42,256 bases of DNA, taken from assembly GCA_020200095.1 (NCBI GenBank), contig JAIVJJ010000023.1, positions 1 to 42,256 of the forward strand, read 5' to 3'. The notes under the pieces were generated by a model that was not told where the DNA came from, made no database searches, and was given only the letters and a program-made list of their open reading frames with translations. The stretch's first letter is position 1. Each line of letters starts with the position of its first letter. The translations under genes were made by a program, and so were the position numbers. Shown here piece after piece: positions 1 through 7,859 of this stretch. Source of the stretch: Acidobacteriota bacterium (lineage in GTDB: Bacteria; Acidobacteriota; Blastocatellia; Pyrinomonadales; Pyrinomonadaceae).

Positions 1-1
1 T

Positions 2-1153
2 GAGGGAGATTTAATAACAACGGTTGATTTATCTAATGATGTTCAAGGCAGCGATATAGAAAGCACTGATATAGAAGCAAAGATAGATTTAGGTCTTGAT
101 CTAATGAAGCCATATATGTCGTCGGCAATGGCGGTGGCAGAGTTGAAGACGCTGGAAGTTGCTACAGAAGCTGATTATCAATGGGTAACTCAAGCCGGCG
201 GCGCAGCGACAGCAAATAGTCAGATTTTAAGTATATTAAATTTAGTAGATGGAATATACGAAAGAGATTTAAATTTAAGTGTTACAGTAACATTCCAGCA
301 CGTCTGGTCTTCTTCTGACCCCTATCCAGCGACTTCAACACAAGCAGAACTGGATTCGTTTTTAAGTTATTGGAACGGAAACTATCCAAAAACACAATAT
401 CCTCGTGATGTAGCACATCTTTTTACAGGGAAATTTACTAATCAAGGAATTGCTTATCAAAGCGTTATTTGTAGCAATCCGGCTTATGCTTATGGATTGA
501 CCGCTCGAAGCGGGAGCGTAACAAATCTAATTACTGCTCACGAAATCGGTCACAATTTAGGTGCACCACACGTTGACAATAGTGGAACCTGTGCTAGCTC
601 AATAATGAATCCAACTTTATATTCCAATGCGACTAGTTTTTGTGATGTTTCGAAATCTCAGATTCAAACTTACATAGCTTCAAAAGGTAGTTGTTTAAGT
701 TCGGCTGGAACAACCCCAACACCAACGCCGGTTCCAACAGTAACGCCGATTCCGACGCCAACAATTACGCCAACGCCAACGCCAACGGTTACTCCAAAAC
801 CGACAATTACACCGACACCGACGCCGACAATTACGCCGACGCCAACACCGACAATTACGCCAACACCAACGCCGACACCGACGCCGTTCACGCGAGGAAT
901 ACCAACACCGATTCCAACACTAACACCAACGCCGGTTCCAACAGTAACGCCGATTCCGACGCCGACAATTACGCCAACGCCGACGCCGGACCCACGGCTG
1001 ACACCAACGCCAACAATTACACCGACGCCAACACCATTTACGAGAGGAACCACCTATTTGGCATTTTCCACTAACGAAGGTATTGCTTCAGATCAGTTAT
1101 ATTACGTAGCTATGCATTTGACGCTGTTATTAAAGGCGATTGCAAAGGTCTGA
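2..1153 (+). CDS. Secreted zinc metallopeptidase (zincin) with Thr-Pro repeat tail, 5' partial
   Basis: The frame is open to the left edge, so the N-terminus, any signal peptide and the propeptide are missing; the ATG at 104 is only an internal Met. The zinc site [11 protein letters not shown] fits HExxHxxGxxH of metzincins (reprolysin/M12B-like and relatives), and SIMNP a short way downstream is a plausible Met-turn. Paired Cys residues follow, as in secreted members. After the catalytic domain comes a long low-complexity Thr-Pro linker (about 709-1050) with two copies of FTRG, then a short tail. This frame stops at 1153, but coding sequence clearly continues in other frames to 1319 (separate entry), so the printed C-terminus is probably not the real one. 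Family membership is firm; substrate is unknown. Confidence 0.85.
   Translation, partial: EGDLITTVDLSNDVQGSDIESTDIEAKIDLGLDLMKPYMSSAMAVAELKTLEVATEADYQWVTQAGGAATANSQILSILNLVDGIYERDLNLSVTVTFQHVWSSSDPYPATSTQAELDSFLSYWNGNYPKTQYPRDVAHLFTGKFTNQGIAYQSVICSNPAYAYGLTARSGSVTNLITAHEIGHNLGAPHVDNSGTCASSIMNPTLYSNATSFCDVSKSQIQTYIASKGSCLSSAGTTPTPTPVPTVTPIPTPTITPTPTPTVTPKPTITPTPTPTITPTPTPTITPTPTPTPTPFTRGIPTPIPTLTPTPVPTVTPIPTPTITPTPTPDPRLTPTPTITPTPTPFTRGTTYLAFSTNEGIASDQLYYVAMHLTLLLKAIAKV
709..1050 (+). repeat. Hexanucleotide-type repeat coding for a Thr-Pro linker
   Basis: Degenerate 6-bp units of the ACRCCR type encode TP/PT runs with interspersed I and V. A longer unit coding [19 protein letters not shown] occurs twice (about 719-775 and 923-980), so the linker grew by segmental duplication. 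Such linkers usually separate a catalytic domain from a surface-binding or sorting domain. Confidence 0.85.
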
Positions 1154-1319
1154 ACGGGATAACTATTTTGGTTTAGTTGAACTAACAGAAAGCAATCTCT
1201 TTAGCGCTTATGGCATTACGAGTTTTGTGTTCGTAATTGAATGGTTCAAAATTGTAGTAGATAACACATTAGCCCGTTACAGTGGATTTGTTGAAGTCGT
1301 GAATATTCGAGGAATATAA
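1105..1319 (+). other. Frameshifted C-terminal domain of the metallopeptidase gene
   Basis: Past the repeat tail the coding signal moves frame twice. Restoring one C near 1104-1105 (TACGT read as TACCGT) and one G in the GGG run at 1156-1158 gives one continuous reading: [18 protein letters not shown], then LNGDNYFGLVELTESNLF, ending VVNIRGI with TAA at 1317-1319. Both lost bases fall next to identical bases, as expected for homopolymer contraction. The domain is not one I recognise; it is about 75 residues and hydrophobic towards the end. Either the gene is decaying or the assembly has two single-base errors. Confidence 0.6.
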
Positions 1320-1380
1320 CTATTGATTAAAACAATTTGAGACAAATTCAGCAAAGGGCAAAATGTCCGTATATTCATCA

Positions 1381-1415
1381 AATTAAAGAGGTTTCTATTC
1401 GAAGCCTCTTTAATT
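1381..1415 (+). terminator. Rho-independent terminator after the metallopeptidase
   Basis: Fifteen-base arms 1381-1395 and 1401-1415 pair with a single G-T wobble around a 5-base loop, and the 3' arm ends in a T-rich stretch. It lies 60 bases after the reconstructed stop at 1319, which supports that stop. The arms are A-rich on the left and T-rich on the right, so it could work in both directions. Confidence 0.75.
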
Positions 1416-1602
1416 TTGTATCAGACCTTGTAGCGGAAATGGCTTGATGGAGTTTTTATTGTTCGACAATCAATATTATATTTTTGCTGCCAAAATCTGG
1501 TTTCCAAATGCTTAACGATTATTATTTCCTCTACCGTACATTATATTTTGTTTGAGATTTTCATTTCGTAAAAGCTAGCGTAAATTAGATTCACATAGAA
1601 TA

Positions 1603-1933
1603 GTGATTCTGCAATCGGTGATTGATACTGCACCAAAAGCAGAAAACTATTACACGGATGGATTTTTGATGTATCAGGACTTGAGTTATTGGGGCGCTCA
1701 TCTGATGCTCAAAGACAAATCGGAAACTTATTCGGTTGAAGGTGGCAATTCGGATTTACGTCATTATTTGGCAAGGTTGCAAAGAGCCTCACGTTAGTTT
1801 TTCTAGATGTTTTAAGGCATTGATACGAGCCGTTGAACTATTTGTTCATTTTTACAACGAGCGCCAGCTTAAGAAAAGGCACTTTCCAAAATATCCGGCT
1901 TACATAGCTCAAAACTTGTCAACGCTTATTTAG
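1603..1933 (+). pseudogene. IS1-family transposase remnant (C-terminal part, frameshifted)
   Basis: Two overlapping frames together give the C-terminal half of an IS1-type DDE transposase: first frame YYTDGFLMYQDL and SVEGGNSDLRHYLARLQRASR, second frame FSRCFKALIRAVELFVHFYN and PKYPAYIAQ. These match the conserved IS1 block ending in the R-H-Y-L-A-R-L and C-F-S-R segments. Removing one A near 1796 (the TAG becomes part of a TGT Cys codon) rejoins them. The N-terminal zinc finger, HTH and first catalytic Asp are absent upstream, and I see no convincing terminal inverted repeats. It is therefore a dead IS fragment, not a mobile copy. Confidence 0.8.
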
Positions 1934-1968
1934 TCACTCCCAACTTTCGATTGTGTAATACTTTGATT

Positions 1969-2191
1969 ATGCCAAAAGGACCACGCGACGCAAATCAGCT
2001 AGCCAAGATGATTGTTAATATTTCGACAGGCGAAATTGAGGACGTAGTTTCTGACAACAAGAAAGGCGCAAGGGCGTCCCGGCGGCTTAAAAGGTGGTAA
2101 GGCGCGAGCCACTAAACTCACGCCCGAACAAAGAACCGACATTGCGCGGATTGCCGCAACAGCGCGTTGGAAGAAAAGCGAAACCAAATAA
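1969..2191 (+). pseudogene. Small basic GGLKGGKARA-type protein, frameshifted
   Basis: The ATG at 1969 opens MPKGPRDANQLAKMIVNIST and the frame runs into TAA at 2098. One base out of frame the reading continues as GRPGGLKGGKARATKLTPEQ and ends ARWKKSETK, TAA 2189-2191. Dropping one G near 2065 fuses them into a single protein of about 73 residues. This is a familiar but uncharacterised small, lysine-rich family found in many environmental bacteria, often next to mobile DNA; a nucleic-acid-binding role is guessed from composition only. A good terminator follows directly, so the gene end is probably right. Confidence 0.6.
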
Positions 2192-2200
2192 TATTCAATT

Positions 2201-2232
2201 AAAAAGCCTAATTGTTAAGACTAGGCTTTTTT
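2201..2232 (+). terminator. Rho-independent terminator
   Basis: Arms AAAAAGCCTA (2201-2210) and TAGGCTTTTT (2222-2231) enclose an 11-base loop and are followed by further T residues. It sits 10 bases after the reconstructed stop of the small basic protein. Confidence 0.8.
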
Positions 2233-2370
2233 TCTTTGAGTTTGCACTCATTTGTTCTAATTACCAGTTTTTACCCGCTCCGTCTCCGTCGTGCATTTGA
2301 ACCTCGTTAAACCATAACAGAAATGTACTTTAATGAACACAAATACACTCAAATAAAGTGACATTTAATT

Positions 2371-2415
2371 CTGCAAAAGCTTTATTCATCGGTTCGATTC
2401 TGATCGACGCCTCCA
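2371..2415 (+). other. tRNA-Cys(GCA) 3' half, probable attachment-site scar
   Basis: The 45 bases fold as the 3' half of a tRNA: anticodon loop CTGCAAA with GCA, 3' anticodon-stem strand AGCTT, 5-base variable loop TATTC, T-stem ATCGG/CTGAT around TTCGATT, acceptor strand CGACGCC, discriminator T, and encoded CCA. A U73 discriminator with GCA anticodon is diagnostic of tRNA-Cys. Upstream bases cannot form the 5' anticodon stem, D-arm or acceptor, so this is not a working tRNA. Integrases commonly recombine in tRNA 3' halves and leave such copies at the distal end of the element. A terminator hairpin follows, as expected for the original 3' flank of the gene. Confidence 0.75.
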
Positions 2416-2431
2416 ATAGAATCAACAACTT

Positions 2432-2457
2432 AGAGCTACCATTAAGGTAGCTCTTTT
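2432..2457 (+). terminator. Terminator behind the tRNA-Cys 3' half
   Basis: Arms AGAGCTACC (2432-2440) and GGTAGCTCT (2446-2454) are perfect around a 5-base loop and are followed by TTT. Its place 17 bases after CCA suits the native terminator of a tRNA-Cys gene. Confidence 0.75.
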
Positions 2458-2695
2458 CAATTCGTGTGCGAAACGTGTACGAAGACTTATTGAAAATAGA
2501 GCGAATGTTTTTAGTTCTTTAAAGAACAAAGATTATAATTATTCGAAATTAAGGATTTTGACTGTTGGTATCAAAGTTCAAATGGTTAGTATCGTTTTCT
2601 AGATGATTAGAGGAAAATTTAGAGGGAAATTAAAATATAAAAGACTTATCAAGAAGTTGTACTGTCTTACAAGTCCTTTACATACAGGAATTAAT

Positions 2696-2740
2696 TGGAG
2701 CCGGTGAACGGATTTGAACCGCCGACCTGATGATTACAAA
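2696..2740 (-). other. tRNA-Thr(UGU) 3' half, probable attachment-site core of the integrase element
   Basis: Read on the minus strand, this gives anticodon loop TTTGTAA, stem strand TCATC, variable loop AGGTC (typical of tRNA-Thr), T-arm GGCGG/TTCAAAT/CCGTT, acceptor CACCGGC, discriminator T and CCA. Only three bases of the 5' anticodon stem still pair and no D-arm or 5' acceptor (GCCGGTG) is present further on, so the gene is incomplete. It ends about 150 bases before the integrase start, the usual spacing between an att core and int. I did not find an intact tRNA-Thr elsewhere in the window. Confidence 0.75.
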
Positions 2741-2893
2741 TCACACAGGCATTAGTACCAATCTTTTTCATCTTATTTCAATCAACAACATAATAGCCTC
2801 TACTTACAGCCTTTTCTGATTACAAGGCTTTCATTTTATTTCAAAATGTTTCATAATATCTCATAATATTTGGTGGGAATATTGGTGGGATAA

Positions 2894-3994
2894 ATGAAAA
2901 TAAGAGATAAAGTATTCAAACGTAAATCAGGCAAAAGCAAAGACAAGTGGATCGTTCGCATTGAGTATCTAGATGAAACAACGGGAAAGACAAAATACAT
3001 TGAGCGGCAGGCCGACCGAAAAGGCGATGCCTCTGATCTAAGAAATAAATTGATTAATGATGTTAGAAACTCTCACGGACAAGTTGCTGGCATTCGTTCA
3101 ATCCATTCAGTAAAACCCCAAATTGACAACTTACGTTTGTTTTTCGGTAAACGTCTTATTAAAGATATAACGACTGAAAGTTTAATTGATTACAAACTCT
3201 GGCGACTGAAAACCAAAACTGAACAATTAGGGCGTCCCGTAAAGATAGCAACCGTTAACCGCGCACTTTCGGCGATGCGGAAAATGATGCGGTTTGCTTT
3301 TAGTAACGGATGGGTATTAAAGGATGTTTTCTTGAACGCTAAGGTAATAGATATGTCCAATGAAATCGAGCGGCACCGGCTTCTAACGCTTGATGAAGAA
3401 ATGCGTCTACTCAGATCGTGCCAGGGTGAGCGACAAATAGTTTATAAGCGCAAAGGGAAAGAGATAAAAGCCACTATAAGCATAAATAATCCTTTTCTAA
3501 AAGCAATAATAATTATTGCTTTAGACAGTGCTATGCGGCTCGGCGAGATATTGAAGCTTCACTGGCAGGACATTGATTTTGAAAATAATTTGATACGGGT
3601 ATTAGCGACAAATACCAAGACCGAAAGAGAAAGATTTGCGCCTTTATCAAGAAGAGCAAAAAGGGAGCTTGAAAAAATAAAGGAAATATCTCCCGGTGAA
3701 AAACCATTTCCTTTTGCTGATATTAAACGTTCATATGCAACAGCCAAAAAACTTGCCGGAATAGAAGACCTACACTTTCACGATTTACGGCGAACCGCTA
3801 TAACCCGTTGGATACAGCAAGGTACGCCACTAGCTTTAGCCGGAAAGCTTGGCGGGCATTCACAATTGCAAACAACTATGAAGCATTACACGGCAAATGA
3901 TGCCGATTCCATTAAAGAGATAACAGAAAGAATGAATAATTTTCATTCTCAATTAAACGAGGCAAAACAGATTGAAAGCGAATTGGTAAATTAA
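2894..3994 (+). CDS. int: Tyrosine site-specific recombinase (integrase)
   Basis: The 366-residue protein has the phage-integrase layout: an N-terminal arm-binding part, a SAM-like core-binding domain (about 70-155) and a catalytic domain from about 165. The catalytic set is visible: Arg215 in SAMRLGEI, Lys242, His296-x-Leu-Arg299 in FHDLRRT, His322 in GGHSQ and nucleophile Tyr332 in KHYT. All are present, so the enzyme should be active. ATG 2894 follows a GGTGGG stretch. Its position beside the tRNA-Thr 3' half marks it as the integrase of the element that runs rightward to about 10.6 kb. It would catalyse integration and, with a directionality factor, excision. Confidence 0.95.
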   Translation: MKIRDKVFKRKSGKSKDKWIVRIEYLDETTGKTKYIERQADRKGDASDLRNKLINDVRNSHGQVAGIRSIHSVKPQIDNLRLFFGKRLIKDITTESLIDYKLWRLKTKTEQLGRPVKIATVNRALSAMRKMMRFAFSNGWVLKDVFLNAKVIDMSNEIERHRLLTLDEEMRLLRSCQGERQIVYKRKGKEIKATISINNPFLKAIIIIALDSAMRLGEILKLHWQDIDFENNLIRVLATNTKTERERFAPLSRRAKRELEKIKEISPGEKPFPFADIKRSYATAKKLAGIEDLHFHDLRRTAITRWIQQGTPLALAGKLGGHSQLQTTMKHYTANDADSIKEITERMNNFHSQLNEAKQIESELVN

Positions 3995-4100
3995 AGTTTC
4001 GGTTGCCCTCAACGCAAGACTAGCTATCTTGCGGACAAGCGCGAAACCTGACGCGCCGGGTAACCGGATATTTTCAGGATTAAAACTTACAGGGAGTTTT

Positions 4101-5090
4101 ATGAGTGAGTCTAAGACAACAAAGAAACAAACCTTTGAAGAGCATATGTCCGAAGTTTTCAAAAATGAGTTGCAGAGGTTTTTCGTAACTCCGACGTTTG
4201 AAAGGTTAGAGAATGCCCAAAGACATTTTGAAAAGCTTGAGATAGGCAAGCGGATTAACGGCAAATTTATTCCACTTATAGAATTTAATTTTCACGCCTT
4301 AAAAAAAGTGCTTGAGAAAGCGTTGGAGTATTCATCAGACGAATATAATAGGGTTGATAATCCTTCAAGCAAAGCAGATTACTTAGAAGCTCAAGACCGT
4401 GAGTTACAAAATTACTTAGAACATAAGTGGAAAGAAGCCTTTTTCTTGCTTACACCTTTATTTCTTGCCAACTTTTATCTTTTTGACCACAATGCACCTC
4501 CATCATTTGATAAAGAGTTGAAAGAAGAATTACGTAGGGAAAGTAGACTAGATACTCCCAAAAAACGAAAAGATGCGTGTCTCGACTATTTAAACCAACT
4601 TCTGCTTGATGAAGAGGTTAAGCACGGCGGGCGCAAAGGTTTTTGGGACGAAAAGAAGCGACGGCAATTTCTTGCGGACTACAATCGTTTTTGTTTCGTA
4701 ATCAAAAATGCAAAGAACGATTGCAAACAACTAAGAAAGAAAAGGCTTTTGGACAGAAAGATTCGAGAACAAATTCAAGAAAAATATGAAATCCCAAATG
4801 AATGTATCCAAGACATTTTTTTACCCGATTCAAAAGCAGATATTGCGTTAAAATGGGCAAAGCGTGAATTACAAATTGATGAGTCCAACGAGCACTTAAG
4901 AGACAGAATCCTAAGCCGAGCGCGAAGGGAAGAAAAGAGTGGTTTTAGAAGCAATAAATCACGTCGGATAGTAGGCTTTAAAACTCGCAGCAACGGAATG
5001 ATTGACAGTTACTACGTTGATCTAAATAACCCAAATCACGGAAAGGAATTACGCTACACTTTATCAAAGTGGGATGAAGAACAGCAGTAA
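4101..5090 (+). CDS. Element-encoded protein of unknown function, highly charged
   Basis: The frame is open from 4029, but ATG 4101 is preferred because AGGGAG lies 7 bases upstream; the 24 extra codons overlap what looks like a structured leader. The 329-residue product is rich in Lys, Arg and Glu, mostly helical by composition, with no signal peptide or membrane segment. It contains a strongly basic C-terminal part (about residues 270-300, RARREEKSGFRSNKSRRIVG) that could bind nucleic acid. I do not recognise a family. Its place right after the integrase and before the replication genes suggests an element maintenance or replication role, which is inference from position. Confidence 0.7.
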   Translation: MSESKTTKKQTFEEHMSEVFKNELQRFFVTPTFERLENAQRHFEKLEIGKRINGKFIPLIEFNFHALKKVLEKALEYSSDEYNRVDNPSSKADYLEAQDRELQNYLEHKWKEAFFLLTPLFLANFYLFDHNAPPSFDKELKEELRRESRLDTPKKRKDACLDYLNQLLLDEEVKHGGRKGFWDEKKRRQFLADYNRFCFVIKNAKNDCKQLRKKRLLDRKIREQIQEKYEIPNECIQDIFLPDSKADIALKWAKRELQIDESNEHLRDRILSRARREEKSGFRSNKSRRIVGFKTRSNGMIDSYYVDLNNPNHGKELRYTLSKWDEEQQ

Positions 5091-5175
5091 AAACCAACAC
5101 TTAACATTTTTTCAAATGTTGTAGATTTGTAGAAACTATGTGAAGTAAACTGATTTTGTTTTTAAGGCAAAGAAA

Positions 5176-5217
5176 GCCGTTTTCGTCTAGGTCGCCAAAC
5201 TCAAGAACGAAAACGGC
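5176..5217. repeat. 11-bp inverted repeat upstream of the HTH gene
   Basis: GCCGTTTTCGT (5176-5186) and ACGAAAACGGC (5207-5217) are perfect arms with a 20-base spacer. No T-run follows, so a simple terminator is unlikely; an operator or structured leader for the downstream HTH gene is possible. The rest of 5091-5286 holds only a small GCGCC/GGCGT hairpin near 5240-5253. Confidence 0.55.
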
Positions 5218-5286
5218 ACTCGATAAGCCTTTAACAACGCGCCTTGCGGCGTGTCAGACCTATTTCTATTTAAGGATAAACAAAAT

Positions 5287-5538
5287 ATGACTGAAAAACA
5301 AATTTCTCATGACCGCCAACAGCTCATTAATAAAAATCAAGAAATTGAGCGTCGACAAAATTTCACAGATAAAGAAGCTGCGGCATATCTGCGAATTTCT
5401 CAAGTCACGCTCTGGCGCGAACGTAAAAAGGGAAAGATTTCTTTTCGGCGTGCCGCTTCAAAGATTATCTATACGCAGGCGGATTTAGATAATTATTTGC
5501 AAAGCACTAAGCGGGACGCGTTTGCGTGTGCGGCTTAA
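5287..5538 (+). CDS. Helix-turn-helix excisionase/MerR-type DNA-binding protein
   Basis: The 83-residue protein contains one winged-helix HTH (about 28-72): FTDKEAAAYLRISQVTLWRE followed by KKGKISFRRAASKIIYTQADLDNYL split by a basic turn, the pattern of the HTH_17/excisionase family. ATG 5287 has AAGGA upstream; an in-frame GTG at 5251 is possible but lacks a good site. In integrative elements such proteins act as recombination directionality factors or as activators of the replication genes. The next genes are replication genes, so either role fits. Confidence 0.75.
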   Translation: MTEKQISHDRQQLINKNQEIERRQNFTDKEAAAYLRISQVTLWRERKKGKISFRRAASKIIYTQADLDNYLQSTKRDAFACAA

Positions 5539-5559
5539 TAAAAATGGAGGCAAAGAAAA

Positions 5560-5580
5560 AAGCCGTGTGCAAAACGGCTT
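5560..5580 (+). terminator. Weak hairpin after the HTH gene
   Basis: AAGCCGT and ACGGCTT pair around a 7-base loop 22 bases after the HTH stop. Only a loose T-rich stretch follows, so it may attenuate and not fully stop transcription into the replication genes. It shares AAAGCCGT with the inverted repeat at 5176. Confidence 0.4.
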
Positions 5581-5595
5581 CACATTTCTTAACTA

Positions 5596-5832
5596 ATGAC
5601 AATGAAAAATCTATCAAAAAATCAAATACAAGTCAACAATTCGGAAATGTCTTACTCGGTTAAAGAGCGGGCATATTATTGCTCATTCTGTTTTCGAGAA
5701 TTACCGAATAACTCAATTCGTTTTCACGGGATTAGTGCTTGTCCGGCACATCTGGCGATCGCACAAAAATTGATCGCTAATTTGCGCGAACACGAAGCTA
5801 ACTACTTTTTTAATTTGGGGGTGCGAAAATAA
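5596..5832 (+). CDS. Small putative zinc-binding protein of unknown function
   Basis: The 78-residue product carries CSFC (about residues 30-33) and CPAH (about 49-52), a CxxC...CxxH arrangement that could hold one zinc ion. No known family is recognised. ATG 5596 or the in-frame ATG 5602 may start it; both lack a clear ribosome site. Its stop directly abuts the helicase ATG at 5833, so the two are likely translated together. Confidence 0.55.
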   Translation: MTMKNLSKNQIQVNNSEMSYSVKERAYYCSFCFRELPNNSIRFHGISACPAHLAIAQKLIANLREHEANYFFNLGVRK

Positions 5833-7293
5833 ATGACACTCCAAACAGCAACCAAAACAATTACGGCCGACGATTTTCAAGACGAAGCCGAAAATTTCTT
5901 TACGATAAAAACCAAAATCACGCACGATTTAGTTTTGCGTGAAATTCTTGACACCTTGCAGCAAATTGATTTTGACGCTGAAGCGAAACTCGGACCAACC
6001 GAAAAACTTTCCCAAAAACATCTGGTCGTTTTGACAATCCGCGAAGTCCTAAGAAGTGCCAATTTATTAAACTGCGGTTTATGCCGCCAGCAGGATTTTA
6101 TTTATTCGTACAATGGAGAATTTTGGAAACTTCTGGACCGTGAAGAACTTAAAATCTTCTTGGGTGAGGCGGCGGAAAAATTAGGCGTGCGTAAAATCAC
6201 AGCTACCTATTTCAAATTCAAAGACGAACTGTATAAGCAATTCCTCGCTGCTGCACATTTACCGAAACCCGAAAAGGCAAACAATGCAGTTTTAATCAAT
6301 TTTCAAAACAAGACGGGCGAAATCACAAAAGACGGTTTAAAGCTCCGTCCGTTTTCCCGCGCCGATTTTCTTACGTATCAATTGAATTTTGCTTACGACA
6401 AGGACGCAACTTGTGAAAGGTGGCAATCGTTTCTCGATGAAGTTTTACCCGAAAAAGACAAGGTCGGAAATGTAATTGACGAAGGTAAATCACGGCAAAA
6501 AGTTTTGGCTGAATACATTGCTTATATTTTTACGTCGTTAAAATTAGAAAAAACTTTAATTCTATTCGGTTCCGGGGCAAACGGTAAATCAGTATTTTTC
6601 GAAGTGATTTACGCACTTTTAGGAAAAAACAACATTTCAAACTTTAGTCTTGAGTCCCTTGGAGATCAATACTATCGCGCGATGCTCGCTAACAAAATTC
6701 TTAACTATTCATCGGAAATCTCGAACCGTCTACAGGCGGAGAAATTCAAACAATTGACGAGCGGCGAACCGATAGAAGCCCGGTTGCCCTACGGTCAACC
6801 GATGACCTTAACCAACTACGCAAAACTTGCCTTCAATACAAACGAATTGCCGCGGGACGTAGAACATACTAAAGCATTTTTCCGGCGTTTTTTGATAATA
6901 CCTTTCGATGTAACAATTCCTGAAGAAAAGCAAAACCCGAATCTGGCTAATGAAATTATTGAAACGGAACTAGCGGGCGTCTTCAATTGGATACTCGAAG
7001 GCTTAAACCGATTGCTTCAGCACGGTAAATTTTCAAAGTGCGACGCCGCTCAAAAAGCACTTGAAACTTACCGCAAGGAATCCGATTCGGTCGCGATGTT
7101 TATTGAAGATGAACGCTACGAAAAAAGCAGTAATTACTCGGTAGTAAAAACCATTTACCAAAATTACCGCTCTTACTGTCTTGATAATGGATATAAACCG
7201 CTCGGAAGAAATAATTTCACCAAACGATTAGAAGCCAACGGTGTTGTTACAGACAGGTTGAGCATGGGACTTGTGGCATATATTCAACAATAA
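5833..7293 (+). CDS. D5/P4-type superfamily 3 replicative helicase
   Basis: The 486-residue protein matches the C-terminal half of phage/plasmid P4-family primase-helicases. A D5_N-like region (about 150-235) precedes the ATPase with Walker A GSGANGKS (246-253), an acidic Walker B-like segment ending SSEIS (about 292-296), the sensor LAFNTNELP (332-340) and a basic Arg-finger region FFRRF (349-353). It probably forms a hexamer that opens the element's origin. The primase domain is not in this polypeptide; a zinc-finger and Toprim-like pair follows at 7458-8611, so the two functions are split across genes. Start is ATG 5833, immediately after the previous stop. Confidence 0.92.
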   Translation: MTLQTATKTITADDFQDEAENFFTIKTKITHDLVLREILDTLQQIDFDAEAKLGPTEKLSQKHLVVLTIREVLRSANLLNCGLCRQQDFIYSYNGEFWKLLDREELKIFLGEAAEKLGVRKITATYFKFKDELYKQFLAAAHLPKPEKANNAVLINFQNKTGEITKDGLKLRPFSRADFLTYQLNFAYDKDATCERWQSFLDEVLPEKDKVGNVIDEGKSRQKVLAEYIAYIFTSLKLEKTLILFGSGANGKSVFFEVIYALLGKNNISNFSLESLGDQYYRAMLANKILNYSSEISNRLQAEKFKQLTSGEPIEARLPYGQPMTLTNYAKLAFNTNELPRDVEHTKAFFRRFLIIPFDVTIPEEKQNPNLANEIIETELAGVFNWILEGLNRLLQHGKFSKCDAAQKALETYRKESDSVAMFIEDERYEKSSNYSVVKTIYQNYRSYCLDNGYKPLGRNNFTKRLEANGVVTDRLSMGLVAYIQQ

Positions 7294-7299
7294 AGTGCG

Positions 7300-7445
7300 G
7301 AAAAAAGTTGTTCTTAGAAACGTCATAAATAACATAAACAACATCCTCGAAAATATGGTTGCTGAAAATAAAACACTTACAGCTTTGGATAAACCGAAGA
7401 ATGTTGTTTCTGACGTTTCTGACGTTTTCACGAACAACTTTTTTT
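7300..7445. repeat. Long imperfect inverted repeat between helicase and primase, candidate origin
   Basis: The gap between the helicase and primase genes is almost wholly an imperfect hairpin. Pairing blocks are GAAAAAAGTTGTTC (7300-7313) with 7432-7445, AGAAACGTCA (7316-7325) with TGACGTTTCT (7411-7420), and AAACAACAT (7336-7344) with ATGTTGTTT (7401-7409). The right arm also carries two tandem 9-bp copies of TTTCTGACG (7407-7424), which resemble iterons. Position, symmetry and direct repeats suggest a replication origin for the element, a structured leader or a MITE remnant. Confidence 0.6.
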
Positions 7446-7457
7446 GATGATAAAATT

Positions 7458-7859
7458 ATGATTCAACTCGAAACCTACAAAGGAACACAATCAAGACACA
7501 CTTGTCCGAAATGCGGTAAGCGGCGCGAGTTTACCCGTTTTATTGACACGGAAACAGGCGAGTACCTGCCTGACTTCGTAGGCATCTGCAATCGTTCGTC
7601 AAACTGCGGTTATCGTTATACGGCGAAAGAGTTTTTCAGAGATAACCCGACAACAAAAAACAAAACTTTTTTTGAACCGTCATTATTGCCGCCTGCGTCA
7701 CGAAGGCCGGTCAGAGCGCAGAAACAAGCAGGTCGATCTTTTGATGTTATTCCGCCAGAACATTTCATAGCGACGCTTGATAATAATGAGGAAAATGCCT
7801 TTGTCCAATTTCTGCTTAATCTTTTCCCCGACAACCCGCAAGATGTGCAGAAGTTTTGA
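7458..7859 (+). CDS. Primase zinc-finger part (DUF6371-like), N-terminal piece of a split gene
   Basis: ATG 7458 is chosen over the upstream in-frame starts at 7359 and 7401 because those lie inside the inverted repeat and add no recognisable domain. The 133-residue product begins MIQLETYKGTQSRHTCPKCG and has CPKCG...CNRSSNCGY, a four-Cys zinc ribbon as in DUF6371/DnaG-type primases. It ends NPQDVQKF at TGA 7857-7859. The next frame continues the same family with only a 4-base TTGA overlap. One extra T in the TTTT run at 7854-7857 would join them into about 385 residues, so the split is probably a homopolymer error or mutation, although translational coupling or programmed frameshifting is possible. 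Confidence 0.7.
   Translation: MIQLETYKGTQSRHTCPKCGKRREFTRFIDTETGEYLPDFVGICNRSSNCGYRYTAKEFFRDNPTTKNKTFFEPSLLPPASRRPVRAQKQAGRSFDVIPPEHFIATLDNNEENAFVQFLLNLFPDNPQDVQKF

Noticed and set aside
670-1053. Minus-strand ORF coding a Gly-Val repeat protein
   Set aside because: It is the antisense shadow of the Thr-Pro repeat of the metallopeptidase; no start signal and composition wholly set by the repeat.
691-1074. Plus-strand ORF rich in Asn, Asp, Ala and Thr
   Set aside because: Alternative frame of the same hexanucleotide repeat, without an independent domain.
2696-2740. Functional tRNA-Thr gene
   Set aside because: 5' acceptor strand, D-arm and most of the 5' anticodon stem are missing; kept only as a 3' half.
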